From DATBLY01 sp963705545 (lineage in GTDB: Bacteria > Actinomycetota > UBA4738 > HRBIN12), in the NCBI GenBank assembly GCA_963705545.1, contig CAVPJX010000001.1, positions 992,001 through 1,056,000 of the forward strand: DNA of 64,000 bases, in the 5' to 3' direction. Each line of letters begins with the position of its first letter. The first letter of the stretch is position 1. The notes beneath the pieces were generated by a model. That model was given only the letters and a program-made list of their open reading frames with translations. It was not told the origin of the DNA and did no database searches. The position numbers and the translations under genes were made by a program. Shown one piece after another: positions 7,759 through 16,720 of this stretch.

Positions 7759-9147
7759 TCAGGGACCGTCGGCCGGCACCGCCACGCCCATCGCGAGCGC
7801 GTAGGTCGACAGGCCGCTGTTCCCGAGCGAGGTGGACGCCGCGAGCGCGACGACGGGGCCGTCGGCCGTGATCAGGATCGAGGCATCGGGTGTCTGCGCC
7901 CAGAAGCCCCGGGGCACCTGCAACGCCCGTCCGGCCTCGAGCTGCACGACGAGATCGTTCGGACCTTCGTCCGTGAGGGCATGCAGCGTGACGGTCACCG
8001 GATCGTTCCCGGGATCGACGAGGATCAGGCCCGGCACGACCGGCTCGCCGATCGTGGCCGGCAGGACGACCCAGCGGTCGGCCGGAGCTAACCCGCCGCC
8101 CGTCGCGGCCCAGTCGTTGCCCACCCCGATCGCTCGAAGGGCCGCCGACACCTCCCCGTCGCCCTGGGTCACGACCTCCACGGAGCCCGGCCCTTCGACC
8201 GGGATCGGGTACGTGGCCGCCGACGCCGGTCCCTGCCCCGCCTCGGTGAGCCCACCCGCGGGCGTCGCCTCCTCGCTCGAGAGCAACGTCGCACCGAACT
8301 GCACCGGATCCACCCCCGGCACCATCAGGGAGAGCACCGTCTGCCCGGCTCCCGCACCGACCGGCAGGAAGGCCCTCGAGGCGAGCGTGCCCGAAGCGAT
8401 GGTCGAGCGGATCCCGCCGTCCCGCCCGATCCCGAGGCTCGCGACCGCGACGCGCCCGATCGACGCCTCGACCTGGGCGCCGAGCGCCGCTTCGCCGAGC
8501 GCCAAGGTGTTCAGTCGGATCGCGCGGCTGCGGTGCGCCGGCAGGACCACGTCGTTGACCGCGGAATCCCGGATCGGCGCACGCGTCTTGGTCAGGAGGA
8601 ACACATCGAACGCCGCGGGCGTGTCGAACGGGTTCATCACGACGAGGTAGGCGTCCTGTCCCTGCTCGGTGGTGCCGTCGGGCGCGAACCACCGCTGGCC
8701 CGCGGACGCGGCGCACGGCTCGGACGCGACGCCGATCTCGCCCGAACCTCCTTGTGCGACCCACCCGGCGGCGAGCCAGCCGCCGAAGAACTCGACGAAC
8801 GTCGACGCGGCACGGGTCTTCGCGACCACCGCGACGGTCCGAGATGCCCCGGGATCCACGGAGACGGTCACCGGCTTGCGGGGCCGACCGGAGGTGAGCG
8901 AGGTGAGCCGGGCCGTCACCGGCGTGTCTCCCGGATTCGCGAGGTGGATCTGGACCTGCCACTTCGGGCCGCCGCCGTGCGGGCACGACCAGGCGCCCGA
9001 GGTCGCGACCCCGGTCTCCGGAGCCTCCTCGGGCGACGACCCGAGGCCGCGTTCGAGTGCGAACCCCCCGGCCACCACCACCGCGACGGTGAGCAAGGCC
9101 AGCCAGCCCTGACCCCGGGCACGGTCGCGGTGTCGCTCGGCCCTCAC
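7759..9147 (-). CDS. DUF5719 family membrane-anchored envelope protein
   Basis: GTG at 9147 overlaps the stop of the large glycosyltransferase gene (GTGA); 462 aa. The short basic N-terminus is followed by one TM (WLALLTVAVVVAGGFALERG, about 16-36). The rest is extracytoplasmic and beta-rich, with WSCPHGGGPKWQVQIHLANPG and repeated Ala/Gly/Val strands ending in LAASTSLGNSGLSTYALAMG. DUF5719 proteins are actinobacterial and typically sit next to a large GT2 glycosyltransferase in the whiB/cofD/DUF3499 neighbourhood, exactly as here. Coupling to the glycosyltransferase suggests a shared envelope pathway; no biochemical function is established. Confidence 0.82.
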   Translation of the reverse strand: MRAERHRDRARGQGWLALLTVAVVVAGGFALERGLGSSPEEAPETGVATSGAWSCPHGGGPKWQVQIHLANPGDTPVTARLTSLTSGRPRKPVTVSVDPGASRTVAVVAKTRAASTFVEFFGGWLAAGWVAQGGSGEIGVASEPCAASAGQRWFAPDGTTEQGQDAYLVVMNPFDTPAAFDVFLLTKTRAPIRDSAVNDVVLPAHRSRAIRLNTLALGEAALGAQVEASIGRVAVASLGIGRDGGIRSTIASGTLASRAFLPVGAGAGQTVLSLMVPGVDPVQFGATLLSSEEATPAGGLTEAGQGPASAATYPIPVEGPGSVEVVTQGDGEVSAALRAIGVGNDWAATGGGLAPADRWVVLPATIGEPVVPGLILVDPGNDPVTVTLHALTDEGPNDLVVQLEAGRALQVPRGFWAQTPDASILITADGPVVALAASTSLGNSGLSTYALAMGVAVPADGP

Positions 9148-12100
9148 GTCCGCATCCCCGGGTCTACCGGCTCGTACCGGGAGACGGGCTTGCGCGTGAT
9201 CCAGAGCGCCGCGATCCACAGGAGCCCCAGCAGGGCGATCTCGATCGTCCTGACCGACTGCGCCGTGTACCGGATCCGGACCGGCCCCGCCTCGACGGGG
9301 AACGAGAGCGACCAGCCGAACGACTCGCGAGGACCGACGGCTCCGTTCAGCGCGAGCAGCTCCCAATCTCGGTCGAAGGCGTCGCCGACCTGGACGACGC
9401 CGTCCAGGGGCGCGACGCCCTCCCAACCGCCCTCGACGGTCCGCAGGGGCGTCGCGGGTGCAGGTGGCATCGCCGCGATCGTCGCGAGGTCTGCCGACGC
9501 CACGGTCTCCGCGTCCGCCTCGGGGAGCACCGACGCCGGGGGGATCGCGGCGCCGTTGCGGTAGATCCGCAGGCCCCGCTCGAGGACGAGGTCCAGATCG
9601 ACCTGTCGATCCAGGAGATCTGCGGCGGCTTCCGGCAGATCGTCGTCCGCCGCCACGACGAAGCGGACACCGAGCGGCGCGAGCAGGGCGCCCCCGTGCT
9701 CGGTGGTCCCCGACAGGATCTCGTTGAGCGCCTCGCCGAGGTATCTGGTGCCGCCTCCGTTCATCGCACGCCCCGTGTCGATCGCGACGATGCCGTCCCG
9801 ACCGGTGAGCGCGTAGCGGATCGACGCCGGGCCGGCGGGGGCCACGGCCTGGGGATCACCGCCGGGAGCGGGGAACCGGCGCTCGTCGTCCGCGCCCACC
9901 CACAGGACCCGGAAGTCCCCGTGGGCCTCGCCCGCCGTGACGGCCCACGCGGGCGGTACCGCGGCCGGACCGCCAACGGCCCAGCCCCCGACCATCGCGC
10001 TCACCGCTTGGAGGAAGATGCCGGCGCCGAGCACCACCGCGAGCAGGCCGGTCGCGATCTGCCGCAGGCCGAACGACTCGCGCCCGAGCCCTCCCAGCGC
10101 CGATGCCAGCCCGAACCCGATCACCAAGGCCTCGCCCGCCGCCGCGAGCCCCAGGTAGACGGGTGCGTTCGCGAGCGCGACCGGAAGGTATCCCGCGCTC
10201 CCGAGCCACGCGAGGCCGAGAGCCACCACCGCGCCGAGGACCGCGCGACCCGCCGCGCCCCGGTACCGGGGGCCTACCAGGGCGAAGGCGATGAGCGCGG
10301 CCACCGGCAGGAAGGCGGCCACGATCCACGACCCCGGCCCGCCGCCGAGCGCCAGCCGACCGAGGTCCCCGAGGTCGGTCGTGCCGATCCCCGAACCGAG
10401 CGCGGCGCCGTCGTCCGCGAGGATCGTCGGGACGAAGGGGAACAGCAGGAGCCCGGCGAAGACGACCGACGCCCCCGCGAGGACGAGCCCCCGTCCGCGG
10501 ACCCGCCCGAACACGAGTTGGATCACGAGCATGATCGCGGCGGCGATCGCGATGCCCGGTACGAAGGCGACGGCGACGGCGAGCGTCACCCCGAGCCCGG
10601 CGGCGAACCGCCGCCCTCCGCCCGGAGGGGCGTCCGAACCGAAGGCCACCTCGAGGCGTTCGGCGATGGCGGGGAGCACCGCGAGGGCGACGAGCAGGGC
10701 GATCCGTCCCTCGGAGAACGACCAGAGCACGAGCGCCGACAACACGTACGCCGAGGCGGCAACGACCGCTGCGCCCGGCCTCCCCGTGAGACGCGCGATC
10801 GCTCGATATGCCAGCACCCCCGCCAGGACGACCCCGCCGGCGAGCATCACCTTCTGCGCGATCGCGGTGCTCGCGAACGTCAGCCACGAGATCCCACCCA
10901 TCGCGCCGAGCGCGGGGCTCGCCGCGAGGGTCCCGCCGAGCGCCGTCGTCCGGAAGCCTGAGGCCAGCTCCGCGAAGAACCCGCTGAACGAGTCCGGGAA
11001 CGCCGGGAGGGCACCGCCCGCCAGCGGTTCGGGTCCGATCAACTGACGGAACGCGAACGCGCCGACCACGACCGCGAAGAACGACGCGACGAAGACGGGA
11101 TGCTGGCCGACGAGCGATGCCGTCCGGTCACGCAAGCGCCGGCCCGCCGAGGCGTCCGCGTCCTCATCGTCGATCTCCCGTTGCTCGTCGAGGATCTGTC
11201 CCGCGGACTCGAACCAGCGCGGGAACTTCAGCCCGCCGGATTCCATGAATCGACGGAGCTCGCGATCGGGGACGCTACGGACGGACTGAACCCTCACCCG
11301 TCGCGCGACCGTCCCCGGGAGGTGGATGAGGTTCCATCCCCAGGCGGCCAGGAGATCGAACGACTCCTCGAACCGGCGGGAGAGGAGCAGGAAGACGAGC
11401 CGGACGAGTGAGAGCAGCAGGTCGACCGGCAGCAACCACAGGAGCGAGATCACGGATGCGTTCTTCAGCAGCGAAGCCAGGGCGGCGCGATCCTCGTAGT
11501 AGCGCTCGCTCCGCCGCCGCTGGCGCTCCCGCCGCTCGCCGGTCGCGCCGGCGCGGCGGTGTCGCGCACGCGCGAGCGGCGTCATCAGCACCCTGAACCC
11601 GGCGAGGCGCACGCGCCAACAGAGATCGAGATCGTCGTGCCGCGCGTCGAGCCGCTCGTCGAACAACCCCGCGCGGGTCCACGCCTCGCGCGAGATCAAC
11701 ATCGCGCACGACGAGACGCAGAGGACCTCGAGGACCCGGTCGAACTGCCCCTGATCGATCTCCCCCGGCTGCAGCGGCGTGTACGGATGTCCGAACCGGT
11801 CCGCCGAGCGGCCCACGTCGAGCAGGAGACGTGGATCCCGCCAGTCGACGACCTTGGGACCCACCACGCCGACGCCCTCGACCCCGATGTCGTGCGCCGC
11901 CTCTACCATCCGAGCGACCGCGTCGGGGTCCAGCGTCGTGTCGTCGTGCAGGACGAGGAGGTGGTCGGCCTCTCGCGCAGCGGGGATCTTCAGTGCGGCC
12001 CGCATCGCGCCGGCGAAGCCCGTCCGCTCGCGCAGCGCGATGACGCGGCGCTCCCCGAGCGCCTGGTTCAGGATCTCGACGGTGCCGTCGGTGGACACAT

Positions 12101-12251
12101 CGTCCACGGCCACGATGCCCAGCCGGGGATAGCGCTGCTCGGCGAGCGCTGCGAGGCATCCGCGGAGCCAACCCGCCGCGTCGCGCGTCACTAGGACGAC
12201 GAGGACGGAGGGCGCGCCTTCGGACGGGGTTCCGGTGGAAGATCCAGTCAT
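9144..12251 (-). CDS. Large polytopic membrane glycosyltransferase (GT2 domain plus multi-TM region), 1035 aa
   Basis: ATG at 12251. Residues about 12-240 form a GT-A GT2 domain: VLVVLVTRDAAGWLRGCL, the nucleotide/metal motif LLVLHDDTTLDPDAV, and DLDLCWRVRLAGFRVL. A TM pair follows (ISLLWLLPVDLLLSLVRLVFLLLS), then a cytoplasmic loop and a long multi-TM section (about residues 400-770), and a C-terminal extracytoplasmic beta domain closed by a last TM (IEIALLGLLWIAALWITRK). The architecture resembles actinobacterial cell-wall polymer glycosyltransferases. It probably uses a lipid-linked or nucleotide sugar at the membrane; donor and acceptor cannot be read from the sequence. It is coupled to DUF5719. 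Confidence 0.88.
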   Translation of the reverse strand: MTGSSTGTPSEGAPSVLVVLVTRDAAGWLRGCLAALAEQRYPRLGIVAVDDVSTDGTVEILNQALGERRVIALRERTGFAGAMRAALKIPAAREADHLLVLHDDTTLDPDAVARMVEAAHDIGVEGVGVVGPKVVDWRDPRLLLDVGRSADRFGHPYTPLQPGEIDQGQFDRVLEVLCVSSCAMLISREAWTRAGLFDERLDARHDDLDLCWRVRLAGFRVLMTPLARARHRRAGATGERRERQRRRSERYYEDRAALASLLKNASVISLLWLLPVDLLLSLVRLVFLLLSRRFEESFDLLAAWGWNLIHLPGTVARRVRVQSVRSVPDRELRRFMESGGLKFPRWFESAGQILDEQREIDDEDADASAGRRLRDRTASLVGQHPVFVASFFAVVVGAFAFRQLIGPEPLAGGALPAFPDSFSGFFAELASGFRTTALGGTLAASPALGAMGGISWLTFASTAIAQKVMLAGGVVLAGVLAYRAIARLTGRPGAAVVAASAYVLSALVLWSFSEGRIALLVALAVLPAIAERLEVAFGSDAPPGGGRRFAAGLGVTLAVAVAFVPGIAIAAAIMLVIQLVFGRVRGRGLVLAGASVVFAGLLLFPFVPTILADDGAALGSGIGTTDLGDLGRLALGGGPGSWIVAAFLPVAALIAFALVGPRYRGAAGRAVLGAVVALGLAWLGSAGYLPVALANAPVYLGLAAAGEALVIGFGLASALGGLGRESFGLRQIATGLLAVVLGAGIFLQAVSAMVGGWAVGGPAAVPPAWAVTAGEAHGDFRVLWVGADDERRFPAPGGDPQAVAPAGPASIRYALTGRDGIVAIDTGRAMNGGGTRYLGEALNEILSGTTEHGGALLAPLGVRFVVAADDDLPEAAADLLDRQVDLDLVLERGLRIYRNGAAIPPASVLPEADAETVASADLATIAAMPPAPATPLRTVEGGWEGVAPLDGVVQVGDAFDRDWELLALNGAVGPRESFGWSLSFPVEAGPVRIRYTAQSVRTIEIALLGLLWIAALWITRKPVSRYEPVDPGMRT

Positions 12252-12310
12252 CGCGTGCGCGGGTTCCCGCGCGGCGCGGAGCCTAGCACGGGCCCTGAAG
12301 CGCAATGCGG

Positions 12311-12332
12311 AAGGGGGCCCGAAGGCCCCCTT
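12311..12332 (-). terminator. Hairpin terminator after the histone-like gene
   Basis: AAGGGGGCC, CGAA, GGCCCCCTT: a perfect 9-bp stem with a 4-nt loop, 20 nt past the restored stop of the histone-like gene. The stem ends with A/T pairs, giving a short U-rich end on either strand. It sits between that gene and the glycosyltransferase start. Confidence 0.65.
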
Positions 12333-12351
12333 CGACGCCGAGCGACCGCGA

Positions 12352-12811
12352 TCAGCGCTTGCGCGCTGCGGGCTTGCGGGCGGCCGTCTTCTTGCGGGCC
12401 GCGGGCTTGCGGGCGGCCGTCTTCTTGCGCGCCGCGGGCTTGCGAGCGGCCGTCTTCTTCCGGGCCGCGCCGACCTTCCGGCGTGCCGTGGTCTTGCGGG
12501 CGGCCGTCTTCTTGCGAGCGGCCGTCTTCTTCGCGGCGATCTTCTTCGCGGCCGACCTTCCGGCGGGCCGTGGTCTTCTTCGCGGCCACCTTCCGGCGGG
12601 CCGTGGTCTTCTTCGCGGCCACCTTCTTGCGGGCCGCGCCGACCTTCCGGCGGGCCGTGGTCTTGCGGGCGGCGACCTTCCTGCGCGCGGTCGTCTTCTT
12701 CGCGGCCACCTTCCGGCGGGCCGTGGTCTTGCGGGCGGCGACCTTCTTGCGCGCGGCCGTCTTCTTCCGTGCCGCCGGTCTCTTGGCTGCCGGCTTCCTG
12801 GCTGCTGCCAT
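12352..12811 (-). CDS. Histone H1-like Lys/Ala/Arg-rich DNA-binding protein, broken by one frameshift
   Basis: ATG at 12811 has a strong ribosome-binding site (GGGGGAGGG). The first ~85 residues are repeats of the type AARKTTARRKVAAKKTT. At about 12553 a single extra G shifts the frame. The -strand frame that ends at TGA 12354-12352 continues the same repeat (AAKKTAARKKTAARKPAARK...), so removing one base gives a uniform protein of 152 aa. Without repair, translation runs on in an acidic nonsense frame to 12248. Such proteins coat DNA through Lys-rich tails, like chlamydial Hc1/AlgP-type or actinobacterial HU tails. The repetitive DNA makes an assembly error or replication slippage equally likely. 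Confidence 0.72.
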
Positions 12812-12836
12812 TCCCTCCCCCTTTCCTACACCCGAG

Positions 12837-13064
12837 TCACGACGCCATGCGCTTGAGGCGGCGCCGTTCCCGTTCGCTCATCCCGCCCCACACGCCGTAC
12901 CGCTCATCGCGTCGCAGGGCGTAGTTCAGGCATTCGATCCGAACGGGACACTCGCTGCAGATCCTCTTGGCCTCCCGCGATGAGCCTCCCTTCTCGGGGA
13001 AGAAGATCTCCGGGTCGTAGTCACGACACCGCGCTCGCTCTTGCCAAGGGATGTAATGGTGCAC
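12837..13064 (-). CDS. whiB: WhiB-family iron-sulfur transcriptional regulator
   Basis: GTG start at 13064 with GGGGGGAG 8 nt upstream; 75 aa. Four conserved Cys at 13, 36, 39 and 45 (C...CSEC...C) ligate the [4Fe-4S] cluster. The conserved GVWGG turn is followed by the basic tail RERRRLKRM for DNA contact. Wbl proteins usually act with the primary sigma factor. Position beside fbiC/cofD and the DUF3499-manB block matches mycobacterial whiB2. Its promoter carries the palindrome shared with DUF3499, so it may be co-regulated or autoregulated. Confidence 0.95.
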   Translation of the reverse strand: MHHYIPWQERARCRDYDPEIFFPEKGGSSREAKRICSECPVRIECLNYALRRDERYGVWGGMSERERRRLKRMAS

Positions 13065-13080
13065 TCCGGTCTCCCCCCGA

Positions 13081-13125
13081 AATCACATGCGTGTGATTCT
13101 GAGGGAAGAACGCCCTCGATGGCAA
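13081..13125 (-). promoter_or_regulatory. whiB promoter with palindrome matching the DUF3499 operator
   Basis: Minus strand: -35 TTGCCA (13125-13120), 18-nt spacer, -10 CAGAAT (13101-13096). The palindrome, AATCACATGCGTGTGATT on the + strand (13081..13098, 8 of 9 pairs), overlaps the -10 and the expected transcription start. The core ATCACAYGCGTGTGAT is identical to the DUF3499 site apart from Y. Placement over the -10/start suggests repression. Confidence 0.6.
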
Positions 13126-13275
13126 GACCTTTTTCCGAGGACGTTCCCTGCCTCACATCCCTCAGTTCTGATCTACGGCGTCATCGTGTCGAGCGGAGAG
13201 GGCGCATGCAAGTGCTCGGACCGAGAAATCAGGTCGTCTAGCCACTTGACGATATCGGTCAGGTGGGTTGACGGA

Positions 13276-15747
13276 TCACACGCCGACGGAGACGCGATCG
13301 TAGGTCGTCGTCCGCACCGCGGGGATCCGGCCGATCCCTCGGATCGCGTCATCGAACCCCGACGGCTCCATCGCGATCCCGTGGTCCGCGCCGGCCATCC
13401 GGCTGATCGTCTCCTCCATCAACGTTCCGCCGAAGTCGTTCGCGCCCGCCTGCAGGATGGCCTGGCATGCGTCGACGCCGAGCTTGACCCACGACACCTG
13501 GATGTTCGGGATCAGCCCGTCCAGGAGGATCCGCGCGACGGCATGCATCCGGAGGCTGTCCTCGAACGGCGGGCCCGGCCGCGCGGCGCCCGCGAGATAG
13601 ATGGGTGCGTTCTGATGGACGAACGGGAGCGGGACGAACTCGGTGAACCCCCCGGTGTCCGCCTGGATGCGGCCGATCCGCCGCAGGTGAGCGACCCAGT
13701 GCTCGGGCCGATCGACGTGGCCGAACATGATCGTTGCGCTGCTGCGGATCCCCAGGTCGTGAGCCGTGCGGACGATCTGCTCCCACGTGTCGGCGGGCAG
13801 CTTGCCCTTGGTCAGCAGCCAGCGGATCTCGTCGTCGAGGATCTCGGCGGCGGTTCCCGGGATCGTCCCCAGCCCGCGCGAGCGGCATTCCTGCAGGAAT
13901 TCCCGGAACGAGATCCCGAGCCGGGTGGCGCCGTTGAGGATCTCCATCGGACTGAACGCGTGGATGTGCATCTGTGGGGTGCGCGACTTCACCGCGTCGA
14001 GGAGGTCGAAGTAGAACGTCCCCGGGAGGTCGGGATGGATCCCTCCCTGCATGCACACCTCCGTCGCGCCCACGAGCCATGCCTCCTCGGCGCGATCGGC
14101 CACCTGATCGAGGGTCAACGTGTACGACTCGGGGTCGACCTCGCGCTGCGCGAACGCGCAGAAGCGGCACCCGACGTAGCACACGTTCGTGAAGTTGATG
14201 TTCCGGTTGATCACGTAGGTGATCTCGTCGCCGACCGCGTCGTGCCGCAGATCGTCCGCGACCCGGCACAATCGGTCGAGATCCCGTCCGTCAGCCGAGA
14301 AGAGCCCGAGCGCCGCCCCATCGTCGATGGGCCGCCCCTGCGCCGCTCGCGTGAGCGTCGCTGCGATCGCCGCCGAGCCGCCGGCCGGCCGGATGAGGTC
14401 ACGAACGAGCGAGCCGAGCGCCGCCACCTCCTCCAGGTCGCCGTAGACGACCTCGGCATCGTCCCGCAGGCCTGCCTCCCCGGCCTTGGCGAACGTGAGC
14501 GCCGTGGTCCGCGCCTTCCACATCACGTCGGGGTCCTGCCACCGGATCGGCTCGGGGCGCGTGTCGGGACGGGCCCGGCCGTCGGACGCCATCAGCGCCG
14601 CGACCGGGGCGCGCATCTTCCCGGCCAGGTACGGGTCGGGGCGGAGCGCGAACCCGGGGTGGATCGCCAGCCGCTCGCGGAGCTCCAGGCCACGGGCGGC
14701 GGTGGTGGCGGCGAGCGCCTCGATCGCCGGCCACGGGCGCTCCGGGTTGACGTGATCCGGAGTCAGTGGCGACACCCCACCCCAGTCGTCGATGCCGGCG
14801 TCGAGCAGGCGCGACCGCTGCTCGGGATCCGATAGGTTCGGGGGCGCCTGCACGTGCATCGCGGCCCCGAAGACGACGCGCGTGGTGGCGACCGCCGCCA
14901 GGAACTCCTCATCCGAAGGCTCCGGAGCCGCGCGCATCGCCGTCCCCGGCTTCGCGCGGAAGTTCTGCACGATGATCTCCTGCAGGTGGCGGTACCGCCG
15001 GTGCGCGTCGCGCAGCGCGAAGAGCGAGGCCGCGCGCTCGCGCTCGGTCTCGCCGATCCCCACGAGGATCCCGGACGTGAACGGGATCGCGAGACGCCCC
15101 GCGTCCTCGACCGTCCGCAGCCGGATCGCCGGGAGCTTGTCCGGCGAGCCGAAGTGGGGACCGCCGCGCTCCGAGAGCCGATCGGACGACGTCTCGAGCA
15201 TGATCCCCATCGAGGCGCTCACGTGCTTCAGGCTCGCGAGCTCCTCGTACGACATCACGCCCGGGTTGAGGTGCGGCAAGAGGCCGGTCTCCTCGATCAC
15301 ACGGATCGCGGCCGCCCGCACGTACTCGAGCGTCGTGCGGTACCCGCGCGCCGCCAGCCACGCCCGCGCCTCCGGGTACCGCTCCTCGGGACGATCGCCC
15401 AGCGTGAAGAGGGCTTCCTTGCAGCCCATCCGACGCCCCGTCTCGGCGATCGTCACGACCTCTTCGGGCGTGAGGAACGGCTGATCGAGCTTGGCGGGAG
15501 GCTTCGCGAACGTGCAGTAGTGGCAATGGTCCCGGCAGAGCATCGTCAGCGGGATGAACACCTTGCGCGAGTACGTGACGATCCGCCCGTGTCCCAGATC
15601 GCGCAGGCGCGCCGAGATCGACAGCAGCCGGGAGAGGTCCGCACCCCGCGCGGACAGGAGCGACGCGGTCTCGTCGAGCGAGAGGGACTTCCCGGCCTCG
15701 GCCCGCGCGAGCGCCCGACGGAGCTCGTGGGCGTTCGCCTCGGGCAT
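13276..15747 (-). CDS. fbiC: 7,8-didemethyl-8-hydroxy-5-deazariboflavin (FO) synthase, fused CofG-CofH
   Basis: Makes FO, the deazaflavin chromophore of coenzyme F420, from tyrosine and 5-amino-6-ribitylamino-uracil. ATG at 15747; 823 aa, normal for the actinobacterial fusion. Two radical-SAM domains each bear the CX3CX2C cluster motif: LCRDHCHYCTF (Cys 71, 75, 78) in the CofG half and VCYVGCRFCAF (about residue 520) in the CofH half. A CofH-type LGTIPGTAAEILDDE segment and HIHAFSPMEI are also clear. It is divergent from cofD, which catalyses a later step, across only 28 bp. Confidence 0.97.
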   Translation of the reverse strand: MPEANAHELRRALARAEAGKSLSLDETASLLSARGADLSRLLSISARLRDLGHGRIVTYSRKVFIPLTMLCRDHCHYCTFAKPPAKLDQPFLTPEEVVTIAETGRRMGCKEALFTLGDRPEERYPEARAWLAARGYRTTLEYVRAAAIRVIEETGLLPHLNPGVMSYEELASLKHVSASMGIMLETSSDRLSERGGPHFGSPDKLPAIRLRTVEDAGRLAIPFTSGILVGIGETERERAASLFALRDAHRRYRHLQEIIVQNFRAKPGTAMRAAPEPSDEEFLAAVATTRVVFGAAMHVQAPPNLSDPEQRSRLLDAGIDDWGGVSPLTPDHVNPERPWPAIEALAATTAARGLELRERLAIHPGFALRPDPYLAGKMRAPVAALMASDGRARPDTRPEPIRWQDPDVMWKARTTALTFAKAGEAGLRDDAEVVYGDLEEVAALGSLVRDLIRPAGGSAAIAATLTRAAQGRPIDDGAALGLFSADGRDLDRLCRVADDLRHDAVGDEITYVINRNINFTNVCYVGCRFCAFAQREVDPESYTLTLDQVADRAEEAWLVGATEVCMQGGIHPDLPGTFYFDLLDAVKSRTPQMHIHAFSPMEILNGATRLGISFREFLQECRSRGLGTIPGTAAEILDDEIRWLLTKGKLPADTWEQIVRTAHDLGIRSSATIMFGHVDRPEHWVAHLRRIGRIQADTGGFTEFVPLPFVHQNAPIYLAGAARPGPPFEDSLRMHAVARILLDGLIPNIQVSWVKLGVDACQAILQAGANDFGGTLMEETISRMAGADHGIAMEPSGFDDAIRGIGRIPAVRTTTYDRVSVGV

Positions 15748-15775
15748 GACGGCGAGCCTACTACGCTCTCCCGCC
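15748..15775. promoter_or_regulatory. 28-bp divergent promoter between fbiC and cofD
   Basis: AGCCTA (15755-15760, reading TAGGCT on the minus strand) and TACGCT (15762-15767, plus strand) are -10 boxes placed back to back with one base between. Each lies 7 or 8 nt before its ATG. Both transcripts would be leaderless, and each -35 region must lie inside the opposite coding sequence. Confidence 0.5.
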
Positions 15776-16720
15776 ATGAAGACGCTCGCGCTGGCGGGTG
15801 GGATCGGGGCCGGGAGGTTCCTGCGGGGACTGATCCGGGTCGTGCCGAGCGAGGACCTCACGGTGGTCGTCAACGTCGCCGACGACATCGTGATCCACGG
15901 CCTCCACGTGTCCCCCGATCCCGATTCCGTCACGTACTGGCTCGGGGATGCGTTCGACCGGGAACGTGGCTGGGGACGTCGCCACGAGACGTTCCGCGCG
16001 ACGGAAGAGCTGCGGGCCTTCGGATCGGACGAGGCGTGGTTCACCCTGGGGGACCTCGACCTCGCGACCCACCTCTTCCGGACCGGCCGCCTGGCGCGCG
16101 GCGACCGCCTCTCGGAGGTGACCGAGGCGATCGCGCGGCGGTTCGGCGTCACGGCCACGATCGTCCCCGCGACCGACGATCCGCTCGTCACGAGGGTCGA
16201 CGCGGTGGACCCGGACGGCAACGAGCGCGATCTGCACTTCCAGGAGTACTGGGTCGAGCGCCACGCGGCCGATCGTGTGACGGGGATCCGATACGTCGGG
16301 GCCGACCGGGCCCGACCCGCGCCCGGCGTGCTCGCGGCGATCGCGGATGCTCAGGCGATCGTGATCTGCCCGTCGAACCCGGTCGTCTCGATCGGACCGA
16401 TCCTGTCGGTGCCGGGGATCCGCGACGCGCTCGCGGCGCGTCGCCCGGTCGTCACGGGCGTGAGCGGGATCGTCGGCGGAGCCCCGGTCGCCGGGATGGC
16501 CGATCGGCTGATGCCGGCGGCGGGGATCGAGGTGAGCGCGGCCGGGGTCGCCGAGGCGTACCGCGACCTGGTCGGCGGCTGGCTCGTGGATGAGCGCGAT
16601 CGTGGGCTGCTGCCTCGGATCGCGACCCTCGGGATCCGGACCGATGCCACGGACACGATCATGGTCGACGACGACCGCGCCGAGTCGGTGGCCCGAGCCG
16701 CGCTGGACCTCGTCTCGTGA
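15776..16720 (+). CDS. cofD: 2-phospho-L-lactate (or phosphoenolpyruvate) transferase, F420 biosynthesis
   Basis: Transfers the phospho-lactyl/enolpyruvyl group from its GDP-activated form to FO, giving F420-0 or dehydro-F420-0 (FbiA in actinobacteria). ATG at 15776; 314 aa, normal length. Signatures: LALAGGIGAGRFLRGL at the N-terminus, VVVNVADDIVIHGLHVSPDPDSVTYWL with substrate-binding Asp/His, ICPSNPVVSIGPILSVPGI, and GVSGIVGGAPVAGMADRL. The stop overlaps cofE (GTGA), so the two are translationally coupled. Confidence 0.96.
   Translation: MKTLALAGGIGAGRFLRGLIRVVPSEDLTVVVNVADDIVIHGLHVSPDPDSVTYWLGDAFDRERGWGRRHETFRATEELRAFGSDEAWFTLGDLDLATHLFRTGRLARGDRLSEVTEAIARRFGVTATIVPATDDPLVTRVDAVDPDGNERDLHFQEYWVERHAADRVTGIRYVGADRARPAPGVLAAIADAQAIVICPSNPVVSIGPILSVPGIRDALAARRPVVTGVSGIVGGAPVAGMADRLMPAAGIEVSAAGVAEAYRDLVGGWLVDERDRGLLPRIATLGIRTDATDTIMVDDDRAESVARAALDLVS

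Noticed and set aside
12235..12924. Three plus-strand reading frames rich in Gly/Leu/Ser/Pro over the histone-like repeats.
   Set aside because: They are complements of the Lys/Ala/Arg codon repeat and contain no independent start signal or motif.
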